Assembly (NCBI GenBank): GCA_023362775.1 | Contig: JALMGJ010000003.1 | Coordinates: 52,429,416 to 52,493,415 of the forward strand | Length of the DNA stretch: 64,000 nt | From: Charina bottae | Lineage: Eukaryota > Chordata > Lepidosauria > Squamata > Charinaidae | Reading direction: 5' to 3' | In this document: piece after piece, positions 1-11,500 of the stretch | Numbering within the stretch: the stretch's first letter is position 1 | Layout of the letters: every line of letters begins with the position of its first letter | Position numbers and translations under genes: made by a program | Notes under the pieces: generated by a model | Databases searched by the model: none | Seen by the model: the letters and a program-made list of their open reading frames with translations, nothing else | Told to the model about the DNA's origin: nothing

Positions 1-116
1 GTTTAAAAATGCAGTTGGCATTCCTGCATGCAAGAGCAGCTAAGTGTTGACATAAGTACTATGGGGTTAGGCTGTTGTGGGTCTTCCGGGCTGTGTGGCC
101 GTGTTCTGGAAGTTGT

Positions 117-165
117 GGTTCCTAACGTTTCACCAGCACCTGTGGCCGGCATCTTCAGAGGGCAG
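117..165 (-). ncRNA. Hammerhead-ribozyme-like motif, minus-strand arm
   Basis: Reverse-complement copy of the motif in the other arm. CTGAAGA reads on the minus strand at 158-152 and GAAAC at 131-127. The core bases are intact, so transcripts of either strand would carry one motif. Confidence 0.45.
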
Positions 166-200
166 GAGCACAGACAGAAGCGAACTCTCTGAGTCTGTGC

Positions 201-256
201 TCCTGCCCTCTGAAGATGCCGGCCACAGATGCTGGCGAAACGTTAGGAACCACAAC
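201..256 (+). ncRNA. Hammerhead-ribozyme-like motif, plus-strand arm
   Basis: CTGAAGA at 210-216 fits the CUGANGA box. Positions 218-223 pair with 231-236 as a 6-bp stem II with a 7-nt loop and a bulged T217. GAAAC follows at 237-241. ACGT (240-243) would be the minimal stem III, and AGG at 245-247 pairs with CCT at 207-209 as stem I, placing cleavage after T244. Such a short stem III normally works only as a dimer. Activity is inferred. Confidence 0.5.
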
Positions 257-342
257 TTCCAGAACACGGCCACACAGCCCGGAAGACCCACAACAGCCAT
301 CGAACTCCAGCCGTGAAAGCCTTCAACAATACTATGGGGTTA

Positions 343-839
343 CCTTTCAAGTCATGTGCTGCCATCTGCTACATTGCCTGGAATGCTAAATGCTGCCCTC
401 TGGCATGATGTCATGGCATGAAACAAACTTTTTGTGTGTTCTGGAGATTTACCATATTACATGCAGTGCTTTTGTTGTGCTGGGCAAACTAAAACCAGAT
501 CATTACATTATGCAAACATGAATGAGCAAAGAAAACCTGCAGACTCCTCAGACTAATATGACATCAGATTTAAAGGTTCAAGCAGGATACAAATGCAATA
601 AATGGGTAAAGTGCTAAAAGAAAAGATTGGCTTATATATTGAAGACAATTAAAAGCAACTATATAATTGGCTGAGGAAGAATTCATAGGCTTTTCTCTGA
701 TTACCTGCTTTCCCCAGAGCCAATTTGGAACTGGTTCCTGACAACTTATAGAAAGTTAATTCTCTCTATCTTATATACCACTGCTGGAGTTCTCAAAACA
801 TTTTCCTAGGATGGAAACAAGTTGAAACAACTTAGATGC
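343..839. other. Non-coding stretch, nothing recognised
   Basis: AT-rich sequence with no credible exon or recognised repeat boundary. Confidence 0.5.
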
Positions 840-1590
840 TCACCACATGTCACAGATTACAACTTCCAGGTGCAGTCCAGCTGGGTGCCTGGGTATTCTG
901 AGTCGTGCTCTAGCAATGGAGGGCCCTACGCTGAATAAAGTTGATTCAACAAATGTTTATGGGCCTCTACCTATCCAATTGCTGAAACATGTTGAGATGG
1001 GAAGTCCTTTTGCACATGTGTCATGCAAATGTGCCATCAGATGGCTAAGCTACTTCCAGATTCACCCCAGAGAGTGAGTGAGTGAGTGAGGATGTATGTA
1101 TGTATGTATTTATTTATTTGTCATATTTATATCCCACCCATCTCCCCCACAAGGAGGGACCCTGAGCGGTTTAGCACGGTTTGTTGGATTGCCCTATGCA
1201 TAACGGCAGAGAAGCAGCTACGTTTTGTCACATCACCAATCTTAAAGAAAGGCTCTTACCCACGTTTGGTCAGGTTGTAGTCCAGCATACCTGGAGGGCC
1301 CTAAGTTGACAAAGCTGATTGAACCAACATTTATGGGCCTCTACCTATCCAATTACTGAAATGTTTTGAGGTGGGAAGTCTTTTTGTCCATCTCTCCTGC
1401 AAATGCGCCATCAGATGGCTAAGCTATTTCCAGATTCACCTCAGAAACTATAAGTTATGCCTCCCAGAGTCACTTGCTGAGATGGGCAGCTATAGAAATC
1501 AAATACTAAATAAATAAATAAATTTAGCACGGTTTGTTGGATTGTTATATGCAGAAGGCTGAAACGCAGCACTGTTGTCCAAGCGAGCTT
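840..1590. repeat. Imperfect direct duplication of about 360 bp with retroposon tails
   Basis: Segment 907-1074 reappears diverged at about 1290-1447, and a 22-bp segment at 1170-1191 recurs exactly at 1523-1544 followed by further diverged similarity. Copy 1 contains (GTGA)n and (TGTA)n/(TTTA)n and a minus-strand A/T-rich retroposon tail. Copy 2 ends in a GGCAGCTATAGAAATC-type tail plus (AAAT)n, as in vertebrate L2-like retroposons. It could be two related retroposons or a tandem duplication. Confidence 0.5.
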
Positions 1591-2494
1591 TTAATCATAA
1601 TCCGCATGGCAGCCGAGAGCAAGCTAAGTTGCAAAGAGCAAGAATGGCAGGGTGTGGAAGGGGTACTGGACTTGGAGTTAGTTGAAAGCAGGGGTGTTTG
1701 TACTCTTGAGTAAGAGGCAGAGCTGTCCCACTGCAGAAGGCAAGCTTGTTGAAAGGACGCAGCTGATTTTCCTCTGCTGCTTCTTTGGAAGTTTAGCGAA
1801 GGCTGAAAGTGGAGGATCTGTGGATTGTTGAAGTAAAACTGGGTGGAATAGAAAAAGTCTGCCAGGAGCCTTCCTGGGTCTCCACTGCCACGCCAAGTAG
1901 GTTGCGATATGTCGTTCCTTTTCTAACTTTGTATTTTTTCTGAGGAGAACCTGCTGTTTCTCATATCTGAGCACAAGTGAGTGGTTAAGGCTGAAGCTGT
2001 AAAGATTGCTGAAACCGTCAACCTAATTTAACCCACTGTGTTCCAGGCATAACTGTTAGGACACTGTTATCAGCAGCTGTCATTATTTTGCTAGTTGTCA
2101 CAGTCAATGAAAGGAGTACATTATACTTCACTATCTTATTTGATCTTTATGCGTCCCATGATAATAATAGGCTATAATCTCATATCTGCAACTCCTTGTA
2201 GTCCATCAAGAAAGCAGGTAGTACCCCTTTCCAACAGTGTGCTTTTCATGTTTGCCAAAGGAATTATTTTGCTAATTGTCAAAATCATAAGATTTCAATA
2301 CACTTCAGAATTCCAGTGTTGCCTAAGAGCAAGATCCACAGAAGTCATTAGCAAATAAATTCTGTACCCATTTCAACTTTCCTATTTAAATGAAAACTGA
2401 AGAGTATATTACGCTATTTGTGTGTCTGTGTGTCTATGTGCGTCAGCACCTATAGGATCAGTGGTTTTAAATGAACTAGCCAACCTGGGACAAT
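1591..2494. other. Non-coding stretch
   Basis: No exon with matching splice sites and conserved product was found. A 98-codon minus-strand open frame at 1678-1974 resembles nothing and lacks support. The 1550-1980 part might be an old LTR, but no TG...CA ends with a TSD were identified. Confidence 0.4.
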
Positions 2495-2870
2495 TTTTAA
2501 AAAAATTGTTTATCCTGCCTTTATTATTTGTATAAATAACCCAAGGCAGGGAACATAACCTAATACTCCTTCCTCCTCCTATTTTCCCCACAACAACCCT
2601 GTGAGGTGGGTTGGGCTGAGAGAGAGTGACTGGCCCAAGGTCACCCAGCCGGTTTTAATGCCTAAGGCGGGACTAGAACTCACAGACTCCTGGTTTCTAG
2701 CCTGGTGCCTTAACCACTAGACCAGTGTTTCTCAACCTCAGCAGCTTTAAGATGTGCGGACTTCAACTCCCAGAATTCTGGCTGGGGAATTCTGGGAGTT
2801 GAAGTCTGCACATCTTAAAGTTGCTGAGGTTGAGAAACACTGCTCTAGACCAAACTGGCTCCTTGTTTTC
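2495..2870 (-). mobile_element. L2/MIR-like SINE, interrupted by a foldback MITE
   Basis: The segment contains the CORE-type string GGCCCAAGGTCACCCAGC near 2634-2651 and the squamate SINE text leading to TTAACCACTAGACC. It resumes after the MITE at 2843. Strand is uncertain. A very worn relative lies at 60290-60440. Confidence 0.55.
2723..2842. mobile_element. Palindromic hAT-type MITE (CAGTGTTTCTCAACC family)
   Basis: A 120-bp foldback with terminal inverted repeats CAGTGTTTCTCAACCT / AGGTTGAGAAACACTG. It is flanked by 8-bp near-duplicates CACTAGAC (2715-2722) and CTCTAGAC (2843-2850), which fit the hAT target preference nTCTAGAn. Each arm includes GACTTCAACTCCCAGAATTC. It has no coding capacity. 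Confidence 0.8.
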
Positions 2871-3347
2871 TCACAAAGTTTGCTAACTTGGAAAACTCAT
2901 CCTCTGGATTTAAAATAGCTTCAACTGCAATAGTTTCAGAGGCTGTTCTTTTGAAACAAGGGCGTTTAGGTCAGTCAACTTACTAAACATTACTGTCTTG
3001 CTACCTGTAGGTTAGAAGATGTGCTAAGATTAGTTACTGAAAACAAATGTGAAGGGTGTGGGAGAAGATATTTTAAGATAAGTCTTCTGCCTCCAGATTT
3101 TTTTTTTCAGGGAGGCGAGGGCAGTGATGACAAAAGACATTTCTTTATGTATTCATACTTATATGCCATGTGAGTATACATTCACATGGATCTCACAAAC
3201 AGAAACAAAACAAAAAGACAAAACTTGGTTCCTTGAAGGCACATCACAAAAAACAGTATCAACAACCAAAGCCACAGTGAGGGAAAGAAAGCAAAAGAAT
3301 GTGAGTATCTTCGAGGTTGCCTTTGGGATGCAACTATTTTAACCCAG
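2871..3347. other. Non-coding stretch
   Basis: No supportable gene. It ends in the first copy of the TSD (3333-3347) of the next insertion. Confidence 0.5.
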
Positions 3348-3545
3348 TATGTCGATGAAGGTTCTCAGTCATCCAGGTGGAACAGTCTGTGGCTTGAATC
3401 ATGTCAACTGGATTTCTATTTTCTCAGTAGAAACGTTTCACTCCTTATCCAAGGAGCTTCTTCAGTCGGAAGAAGCTCCTTGGATAAGGAGTGAAACGTT
3501 TCTACTGAGAAAATAGAAATCCAGTTGACATGATTCAAGCCACAG
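3348..3545. mobile_element. Foldback Penelope-like insertion with 15-bp TSD
   Basis: The insertion is flanked by ACTATTTTAACCCAG at 3333-3347 and 3546-3560. Inverted arms of roughly 90 bp meet near 3465. The minus-strand arm has an intact CTGAAGA/GAAAC pair. The plus-strand arm reads CGGAAGA, a change at an invariant hammerhead position. A single-arm relative lies at 16605-16810. Confidence 0.6.
3425..3470 (-). ncRNA. Hammerhead-ribozyme-like motif
   Basis: On the minus strand, CTGAAGA (3465-3459) is followed by a stem II of CTCCTT/AAGGAG with loop GGAT, then GAAAC (3439-3435) and ACGTTT. The fold matches the core rules. Activity is not shown. Confidence 0.5.
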
Positions 3546-3816
3546 ACTATTTTAACCCAGGCACGCCAACTGGATTTCAAGCCTGCTGAAGCTCTGGTTC
3601 CTACAACATAGGGTTTTTTAAATGTATTTCCGTGTTTCAGGGTGAAGGGAGTGATTATCAGGGTGAAGGGAGTGATTATAAGTAATGGTGGAAGAAAGAT
3701 ATTCACAGTGACAAAGCAGTTTTTATGAAAGATGAAAATCCATGCAAAGCATCCTGAAACCTTGTCCTTTTAATTAGCACGAAGGAACCGCAAAACAGCT
3801 ATTGCAGGTGAGAGCA

Positions 3817-4622
<806 letters not shown>

Positions 4623-5273
4623 AGCGCAGCCGGCGGCAAAGCTTGGAATCCGAAGTTTGCGCTTCCTCACCAAACTGCCATGATAGACTGAGGCGGAGAG
4701 GCCGCTCTTCTAGAACTGATACTGAAGAGATGGGGGGAGAAATCCCCCCCCCCCGTTCCTCGTGCTGTTCAGAAACGCTCGAGCTAACCGCGTTGCGGAC
4801 GCCGGTTCAGCTCACCCTGGTCCCTTTTTCTGGTCTTCGCTCCATCAGCCAATCCAAACTGGGTGCCGGGTCTGATCGAAACGCGCTTTCCCGTGGATTG
4901 GACAGGACCCCTCTCGTTACTGAGAGCGCTTCCCAGTCAAATTCCCATTGAGAATGAGGTGGACGGAGGAGGTGGGGAGACGGCTGCCGGCGTTTTGACA
5001 GAGGCGTGTGGGGAGTGGGAACGCCCTTCTCAATATAGTTTTGGGGTATACTGGAGAAGGCAAGGGCAGAGACAGCATGACCCCCTTAACTAGTATTAAG
5101 AGGCGCGGCTCTCGATTGCAAGGCGCGGTGTAGGGAGAGCGGCGCCAATTGTTAAAAGTGAGCGCTGACCGGGTGAAAGGGTGGCGGACGATCTGGGTAT
5201 ACGCAGCGCGGTGCGATCTTGCAGCCTGCGTTAGGAGAGCAGCAGAAGTCGAGAACTCGCGGAGAGGCTGAAG
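4623..5273 (+). promoter_or_regulatory. CpG-rich promoter region of the DHCR24-like gene
   Basis: GC-rich, CpG-containing sequence just before the start codon. It contains CTCACCCTG (4811-4819, similar to a sterol response element), CCAAT at 4849-4853 and an inverted ATTGG at 4897-4901. Mammalian DHCR24 promoters use SREBP sites together with CCAAT boxes (established knowledge). Function here is inferred from spacing and motif likeness only. No clear TATA box is seen. Confidence 0.4.
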
Positions 5274-5502
5274 ATGGGGCTGTTGCTGTCTCTAGGGATT
5301 GGCCTCTTGCTGCTTCTGCTGTGGGTTCGCTACAGGGGCGTGGGATACGCGACCATCCATTATCACTCGCTTTTGGTGTGCTTCTTCCTGTTGCCCCTTT
5401 CTGCCCTTTTCGACGTCTACTACGAGCTCCGCCTGGGTTGTGCAGAAGCTGCACAAAGCTCCTCGGGAGCGTTCCTTGCGAGTTGGCAACATCCAGAAAC
5501 AG
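5274..5502 (+). pseudogene. DHCR24-like: DHCR24-like exon 1 (frameshifted, donor lost)
   Basis: The start is ATG at 5274. It begins [19 protein letters not shown], a signal-anchor like the family N-terminus, then a second hydrophobic stretch to DVYYEL. From 5431 the family-like residues ([13 protein letters not shown] ... NIQKQ) continue in another frame, consistent with a 2-nt deletion. Read without correction, the frame ends at 5553-5555. The exon end CAG is followed by ATGGGG instead of GT. Confidence 0.8.
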
Positions 5503-8500
5503 ATGGGGACGAGCGGAACTACTTGGGTTGGAAAAAAAGAGTTGCTGAGATCTAGAATCTGAAGGTGGTGTTTAGGCTGCGATATTAATGAGTTTGAAGA
5601 TGTTTCTGTATCCCTTCTCAGATAATCTTTTCTGTTAGGAAAAAAACCCCACAAAATGTTTAACAAAGGAGGGTGTTTTGTTTTGTCGGGGGATATTGAC
5701 AGCTCACACATTTGAATTGTGCTTATGCAGACACTCCGAGAATGGTTTGCCTAATTGCATCTGCAAGGGAGGTAAAAAAATAAAAGTCAAGATTGTAGCC
5801 AAGACTATGCAATTGAAGCCCTGCCCCTCCATCCTCCCATGGATAGCTCTGGTTGGTTCTCAGAATGATAAAAATGCAAGGGACCCATGATGTCAACAGC
5901 TGCATGCTTCTCCATTGTCAGTGAAAAGAATCATCTCCTTGCCAGATCATAAAGCCTGTTAGGGAAAAAAAGCATATAATTTCCACCACAAGATACACGG
6001 TGATAAATTAGTTCTAAATGGGAAATAGCTTGGGTACTGGAATTCTTGGGACCCATCCCATTCTTCTCAATAAATCTTCCTAATGCTTTTGGTGTTAGGC
6101 ATCTGTCAAAGAGCCTCTTGATAGCCCATTAGCCAAAGGAGGAAATTGTGCCTTGTGATACGGTATTGCTTTAAATGAAGACAATGGAATATTTACATGA
6201 ATGTCTCATGTAGTACAAATTATCCATGGCAAAACATTGATTTTCAATTTTTATTTTTTCCCCTGATATGCAATATGGGTGAAACTCATCTATCCAAATC
6301 TGCTGCCGTTTCTAATAACAGTTCATTTATTCAGTTTTTTATTTCTTGGTTCTCTTGAAGAGTCAACTGTTATTTAAGAATATATGTAAATTCAACAATG
6401 TTGAAAGTTAGTGTGGAACAAATTTACATTATTTATACCTCAACACTGACATAAGATTCTAGTGCTTTGGGCTCCCTTAGCTCTTGGTCTCGCCCAGTTT
6501 CTGTTTCTTAGCTAATAAACAGTGCAATCCTATGCATGTACCCTTGGCATTCACCTAATATGTTTCTCCTGAAAAAGTTTCTCCTGAAATCTTTATATAC
6601 TGTAAGGATGCAGTCAGAACTAAGCTTCTCAGTTTGCAACCTATTTGCTAACACAGAGCTTTCCAAACTGTGTGTCGCGACACAAAAGTGTGTCACCTGC
6701 AGGGCCCAGATGTGTTGCGTCAAAACCCGGAAGCGCTGATGGCGCGCCATGGCGCGCACGGCGGCAGTGGGCCATCAGCGCTTCTGGGTTTTCCCGCGGC
6801 GACACAGCAACGGCGGCGTGCAAAAAGCGGCAGCAGCGCTTCCGGGTTTTTGCGCGCTGCTGCAATGGCGGCGCTTCTGGGTTTTCTCGTGCGCCGCTAT
6901 TGGTGTGTCGCCGTGGGAAAACTTTGGAAAGCCCTGTGCTAACATCTAAAATTTGGAGCAGTTTTATTAATATATACCCAAGGACATATTAACATATAAC
7001 AGCATTCCGCGCACATCATTCTGGCCACATGACTGTGGAAGCGTCTTCGGACAACGCTGGCTCTTCGGCTAACAAACGGAGATGAGCACCGGCCCTTAGA
7101 GTCGGACAGGACTGTGCAGGAGAAAGCTTTACCTTTACTTTTACCTGAGGACAGTGTCAGCTTAAGGTTATATGACACCCCTAGGCCACATTGACTGATG
7201 GTGCCACCTCCTCCCAATGCAAAGATTTGCATTTTTAGAATGATTCGGAAGGAGGGACAGCTTTGGCACCCCCTAAGCTTTGGTGCCCTAGGCTAGTATC
7301 TACTTGGCCTTAGCCTAAGGCTGGCCCTGTAGAAGGAAGTGATTCCATTTTCTTTTCTCATAGGTTCGAGAATGGAAAAAAGAAGGGCAAAAAACATATA
7401 TGTGCACAGGCCGTCCTGGCTGGCTTACAATGTCTCTTCGTATTGGGAAGTACAAGAAGACTTCGAAGAACATCACAATCAACTTGATGGATATTTTAGA
7501 TGTAGACACTGAGAGACAGGTATGTTTGAAATTTTCCAGATGAAATGGCTTTTGAGCTGACCTCAACAGCTAGTCCATGTGGTTTTTGTTGGATTGTCAC
7601 CACTTTCTTCCAGGATGTTTTTTCAGCATCCCAATTACTTCCAGCTCTGGGGTTCCTGATGGTCTCTCTTTTCTAACTTTAAAATAATCCTTCTTAAGAT
7701 GCAATGCCCAAACTGCACATGATCCTTTAAGTGTGGTCTCACCGTAATTTGCATAAGGGCATTGCTGTAGTCGATGGGTTTATTTTCATTTCCCTTCCTA
7801 GTGATTCCAAGTATGGAATTTGCCTTTTTTTTAAACAACAGATGCACACTGGGTTGACATTGTTCATCAAGCTGTTCAACATAGGATGTCAAGATCCTAT
7901 TCCTGATCAATCACTGCCAGTTCAGATCCTATTAATATATAGGTTGTTGTGCAAGTGAAAGAACTGTTTTGCAGACGGATGGATGGTATCTAAGCTGTAA
8001 AACGTGTTCTGTTGTAGGTTGTTCATGTGGAACCTTTGGTCTCAATGGGACAATTAACAGCACACCTTAATCGCATGGGCTGGACTATTCCAGTGGTACC
8101 AGAACTTGATGATCTTACAGTAGGTGAGAGGTCATGAAACGTGGAAATCCTGACTACTGCTTTTCTTAAACTACTCGGACATAATTCCACATATGAGAAT
8201 GCTAAGCATAACAAGTTCCACGCCTATGTGATTTTCTTTGTTTTGCTTGCTGTACATTCTCTTGTTCTGAAGTACTGTCCTGTAAAGTATAACATGTAGT
8301 TCAGCTCGTTCTTGTTCATGGTCTCTTGCACAGGTGGTTTGCTCATGGGGACCGGCATTGAATCTTCCTCTCATACCTATGGACTATTTCAGCATATCTG
8401 TGTGGCCTGTGAGCTAGTTCTTGCCGATGGCAGCCATGTGAGGTGTACCCCAGTAAGAAAATATATTCCTTTGCTATGATTTAAGAAATTATGCCAGTTC

Positions 8501-11500
8501 TATATCGGGTTGCCACTTACCATGGCGTGCTTTTTGCAGGAGGAGAACTCGGATCTATTTTATGCAGTGCCTTGGTCTTGTGGCACTCTAGGCTTCCTGG
8601 TTGCAGCAGAAATAAAAATGATCCCAGCTAAGAACTATGTGAAATTACATTACGAGCCCGTGAGAGGACTGAAAACAATCTGCAAGAGATTTGCTGAAGA
8701 ATCAGAAAAGAAGGAGAATTATTTTGTAGAAGGTATTCTGTATTCTTTGGAAGAGGCTGTCATAATGACTGGGGTTTTGACCAATGAAGCTGAGCAAGAA
8801 AAGGTAACCTGACTTTATTGTCCTTGTTAAGTAGATGGGGGACAGGAGAGCGAAGGACAAAACTGGCTTTCATCTGTTGAAGAAGCAAGTTGTTTCTTCT
8901 AAAAACCAGAGAGTCCATTTATACTGTCAGTGTTGTTGTAAAGATCGTGTTTCCCAGTATGGTTGGCTGGGGAATTCTGGGAATTGAAGTCCACACATCT
9001 TAAAGTTGCCAAGTTTGAGAAACACTACCCTAAACAGAGCTTTCCAAACTGTGTGTCGGGACACGTTAGTGTGTCGGCTGCAGTGTCTGGGTGTGTCGTG
9101 ACTGCTGCTGCCTCGGAGCCCTGCCAGGATTCCGCGCAGGTCCTGCCTCCAAACCTGCTGTGATTCCGCGCAGGTCCTAGTGCCTGCCTTGTGCCTTGCG
9201 GCCTCCAAACCTGCTGTGATTCCGCACAGGTCCTAGTGCCTGCCTTGTGCCTTGCTGCCTCCAAACCTGCTGTGTTTCCGCACAGGTCCTAGTGCCTGCC
9301 TTGTGCCTTGCTGCCTCCAAACCTGCTGTGATTCCGCGCAGGTCCTAGTGCCTGCCTTGTGCCCTGCTGTAGGAGTGTGTCCCGAAACGATGCCTTGCTG
9401 CAAGAGTGTGTCACAAAATGTTGCATGTCTAAAAAGTGTGTCACCAACATGAAAAGTTTGGAAAGCTCTGACCCTAAAGGATCTATATTTTCTATTGCCC
9501 CATGCATAATAATAATTCCAAGGGTCCTTTAGGACTGAGGTGTGGCTCTTAAAACTGTCTGTGAAATAGCTAGATCTAACTTCTCCAACCAGTCAACATC
9601 TACTGTATGCTGGCAGGGGGACAATAGAAGTGGCTGTCAGACATCAAGTTGGAAAACCTAGCTAAATGAATTAAAACATGCTTAGCTCTCTGCCAGTGAA
9701 AATTGCAATACCTGTTAAAGATCGTTGAGCCTTGACCAAGGGAGCTTCTAATGAATGGAAGGGTTTCAGTCCAGCAGGGCTTTTCATCCGTTGGGTGTCT
9801 GCATTCTTTTGGCTGAGGTGCATTTAGTGAAAATGTACAGTATTGGCATCCTGAATAATAATCATTTGTGGAAACGGTACACTGCCAGTATTAATCCTAC
9901 GCAATCATGTATTAAATGTGTTGGTAAACAGAATGTATTGTGTTTTTGGTGCTTTGTGTCAATAGTGGTAGAAAGTTGCCTCATTTTTAAAACATGTCTT
10001 CCATTGAACTATAACTTTGTAAGGCTAAATCATCCAGCAAAATTATATTTTTCTTATGTTCCTATTGTTTGCATTAAGGTCAATAGAATTGGGAAGTACT
10101 ACAAGCCATGGTTTTTTAAGCATGTGGAGAATTATCTGAAAGTGAATAACACAGGAACGGAATATATTCCAACAAGAGATTATTATCATAGGCATACAAG
10201 GAGCATTTTCTGGGAGCTCCAGGTAAGGATCTGGTCCTTGTACTTTCTTGGACTATGAATATTTAACACCAGTTTTGCTGTCAGCCTATCCCATGGATAC
10301 TTCCTTCCCTCATTTGTTCATTCATTCTGCACTCTGTATGGCTGACAAGACTTAAAAACAGATACATACGTACGTACATAAAACAGTAAAAAGAACAGGA
10401 CTTTCTAACCTAGAAAAAAGTTTTACAGAAGTCTGAAATGGGTTTTGAAGAATAGCTAGGTGAAGCAGCATTGTCATTTCACTTCACCCTCACCCAAGTG
10501 AGGGGACCAAGCTGCTTTGCAAAACAGTTTTAAGCGAGTGCTTTGTTTGAAGCAAAGCGCCCATTTGAAGCTTTGCATATCTTTAATAGCCAATATCTCT
10601 CTTTTTCCTCTTCCAAGACAAAAGGCAAATGTGCCAAATATGGTATGGTATATTAGTTGGCTCAATTGTTTGGTCGTTCAAGCAGTAAATAGTTCACAGC
10701 CAAAAGGAACAGAGAAAGGAAAAATTGGTATCTATCACAGAATGTAAACAAAACATGCCCTTACGAGCTATGGAACCATCACATAGGGAGTCCACATCTC
10801 ACCCTACCCAGTGCCTGGGGAAAGAGCCAGGCCTTCAAACCACATTTAAAGAAAAGCAGCAGGGCTGTTCAAATCTCTGGGGAGGCTGTTTTACCAGTTC
10901 AAAGACTAGAATATTTGGCTTCTAGCCAGATTTTGTGTGAAACCACAGTTGAGGTGCTGTTTTTTTTACATTATTGTCTTACATAGAAATATGATCACAA
11001 GTTGAATTAACTTCAAAACTAAAAAAGAAAAAAGGCCTTATATTACAAGCCATTTGACCAAATTGCATAAAGTCCTTTTCCTTTCCCCTTGATCCAAAAA
11101 GACCTAATTCCAATGTTGACAACAGACATCAGGCCCTCTTTTCCATAAATCAAGTGTAGACTTCATTCCAGCATTGTATATTAATTATTTGACTATCCCT
11201 AATATGCAGAGGGAGTCCAGAACTCTTTATATGTTAATAGTCCAAATAGCCAGAAGAATGTATACAGTCTTGACATACAGCATTGATTTAAAGTCATGAG
11301 GACAATCCTGTGGATTTCAGCCCAGACTACAGCAGTTGAAGGAAAATCCCAAATCACATAAATTAATATTCCAGCTCTTGAATTGCATCTGAAGGAATAG
11401 GCTGATTGCAGTTAAACCTCATTAAACATTTTTTCAAACAAAACCATTTTTTCTGTTATATTATACGAAACCCTGGCTGATTTCAGTTTTTAAAGGAACT

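Larger units (their letters stand above)
70..329. mobile_element. Foldback Penelope-like insertion with 13-bp TSD
   Basis: A 260-bp insertion flanked by the direct repeat TACTATGGGGTTA (57-69 and 330-342). Its two arms (about 74-175 and 193-293) are near-perfect inverted copies around a short spacer. Each arm carries CTGAAGA ... GAAACGTT, the core of a hammerhead ribozyme. Inverted terminal copies with tiny hammerheads are known for Penelope-like elements; the family assignment is inferred from that. No coding sequence is present. Confidence 0.6.

Noticed and set aside
1678..1974. 98-codon minus-strand ORF
   Set aside because: No recognisable domain, no splice context, surrounded by repeats.
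5503..5512. AT-AC (U12) intron explaining the AT donor of exon 1
   Set aside because: ATGGGG does not fit the U12 donor ATATCCTT, and the next acceptor is an ordinary AG.
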